In this document: positions 62,905 through 64,000 of the stretch, piece after piece | Layout of the letters: each line of letters starts with the position of its first letter | Position numbering within the stretch: position 1 is the stretch's first letter | NCBI GenBank assembly: GCA_963678705.1 | Contig: OY783212.1 | Location: 7,502,001-7,566,000 of the forward strand | DNA length: 64,000 nt | Source: Panorpa germanica | Taxonomy: Eukaryota > Arthropoda > Insecta > Mecoptera > Panorpidae | Reading direction: 5' to 3' | The notes under the pieces: model-generated | Database searches by the model: none | What the model saw: the letters and a program-made list of their open reading frames with translations, nothing else | What the model was told of the DNA's origin: nothing | Program-made: the position numbers and the translations under genes

Positions 62905-63240
62905 CAGCCACACGTTGTGCGCTATCCGCAGTTGTCCAATTCCTCAACTTACAAATGAACGACGTGGCACAAGCCGCTTACGGCTAAACTCACGCCGATT
63001 GTGGCACCTTTCCCATTCTCCATAATAAAACAAAACTATTTATATATTTAATAATAATAAAATGCAAGATAATGTTATAATTGATTGTAAAATGAATAAA
63101 ATTTAAATGCTTCTCCGTGGGACGTCTCCAAGACTAAAGCGGTGCGACGATGCCTTCTCCACGGGGTGTAATAAGCCAGATAAACAATCTACTCAACTCT
63201 CTGGAGGCCGAAGAATGAGCTGAACAATTTAACACGGATC
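62905..63240 (-). other. GC-richer block with coding-like minus-strand pieces
   Basis: The minus strand has three short protein-like pieces in order: LFSSFFGLQRVE-stop (about 63216-63180), HPVEKASSHRFSLGDVPRRS (about 63163-63104) and ENGKGATIGVSLAVSGLCHV (about 63021-62962). They are separated by stops and AT-rich sequence. The last is followed by a GTAAGT donor-like word. It may be a decayed repeat or gene fragment; no family is assigned. Confidence 0.3.
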
Positions 63241-63800
63241 TTATGTTTAAAATGTCTGAATAGGTGTCGATAAGTATAAGAAATGTCTGTTTGTATAAAA
63301 AATTAAGTTAATGATTTATTTTGATTTTATATAAAAGAGAGGTTATTAATTATGATGCATATAACGAAAAAAACAGATTCTTAGGTGCATGTGCACCCGG
63401 GGTCGATTGAAGATGGATCTATGTTTGGTAAAGATTATGACTTTATAAAGACAGGGGATTGTGTTGGAATGTACCTCATTATGCAAATCACATGTGATTA
63501 AGTAAATAAACAACATGTTCAAACCGAAGTAATATATTACAACACAACGGCATCCTTTATCGGTACAGAGTATTCACTCAAACAGTTTTATATATTTAGA
63601 AAAGAAAGTAACAAATCAAATAATAAAACTAGGATGAAGTCCTCACCATTTGTCTCTGGTACACAAAATAAAAACAATATTTTATTTATTTAAAGTAAAG
63701 TAAACGCATTTGATGAGTATCTTCCAGTTTAAAAAGGATCACACTTTTACCGACTTCCATTGGAATTTTTTGAATATAACAAAAACACTCCGAAGAGTAT

Positions 63801-63909
63801 TTATATGAATGTCGCATTGGTTTGGACTATAAAAGTTTACAAAATTTAGTACACTCATATCAAAATGTTGGATGTCGCATGCTGGAATTGCACTGGTTTG
63901 GACGAGGCA
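63801..63909. repeat. Partial relative of the 39237-39534 MITE
   Basis: ATGAATGTCGCATTGGTTTG, AAATTTAGTACACTCAT, ATGTTGGATGTCGCATG and the end GGACGAGGCAT match the right-hand half of that element. Confidence 0.7.
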
Positions 63910-64000
63910 TAAGATTAAAACTTAGATATGCTGGAGCCATGCGTTGTCCCACCTACAACACGGCAGCTATAGTATTAAAGATATTTCCAACAGCGAGTGT

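Overview
This is a strongly AT-rich animal nuclear DNA window, almost certainly from an insect. The coding genes are split by GT-AG introns, the one conserved gene is an Sp-family zinc-finger factor, and a canonical insect-type Helitron is present. Long AT microsatellites and many decayed short repeats fill most of the rest. I see no bacterial operons, CRISPR array, rRNA or intact tRNA. The species cannot be named from the sequence alone.

Layout. 1-2177: gene-free with two dispersed repeats. 2178-5825 (minus): a Helitron with both termini, two apparent spliceable introns and an HUH/two-tyrosine Rep domain, but lacking the helicase half. 5826-10321: gene-free. 10352-10779 (minus): a candidate two-exon gene for a 93-residue secreted, cysteine-containing protein with a dibasic site and an AATAAA signal. 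10780-30300: about 20 kb of non-coding DNA with SINE-like copies, a terminal-inverted-repeat element (16498-17132) and a TTAA-flanked piggyBac-like element (20735-21578). 30717-32251 (minus): three coding exons of an Sp8/Sp9-type transcription factor (Sp box, buttonhead box, three C2H2 fingers). A six-codon first exon is proposed at 33767-33784, and a GC-richer patch at 33950-34200 may be its leader or promoter. 33785-64000: about 30 kb without a recognisable gene, holding several small DNA transposons with readable target-site duplications.

The main biological content is one developmental regulator in a large, repeat-filled non-coding landscape. There is no gene cluster or multi-gene pathway. 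The most novel items are the candidate secreted peptide gene, the intron-bearing Helitron with its duplicated 5-prime end, and a small inverted-repeat family whose three copies each sit between matching 2-bp direct repeats. All homology calls are by eye, without database searches.
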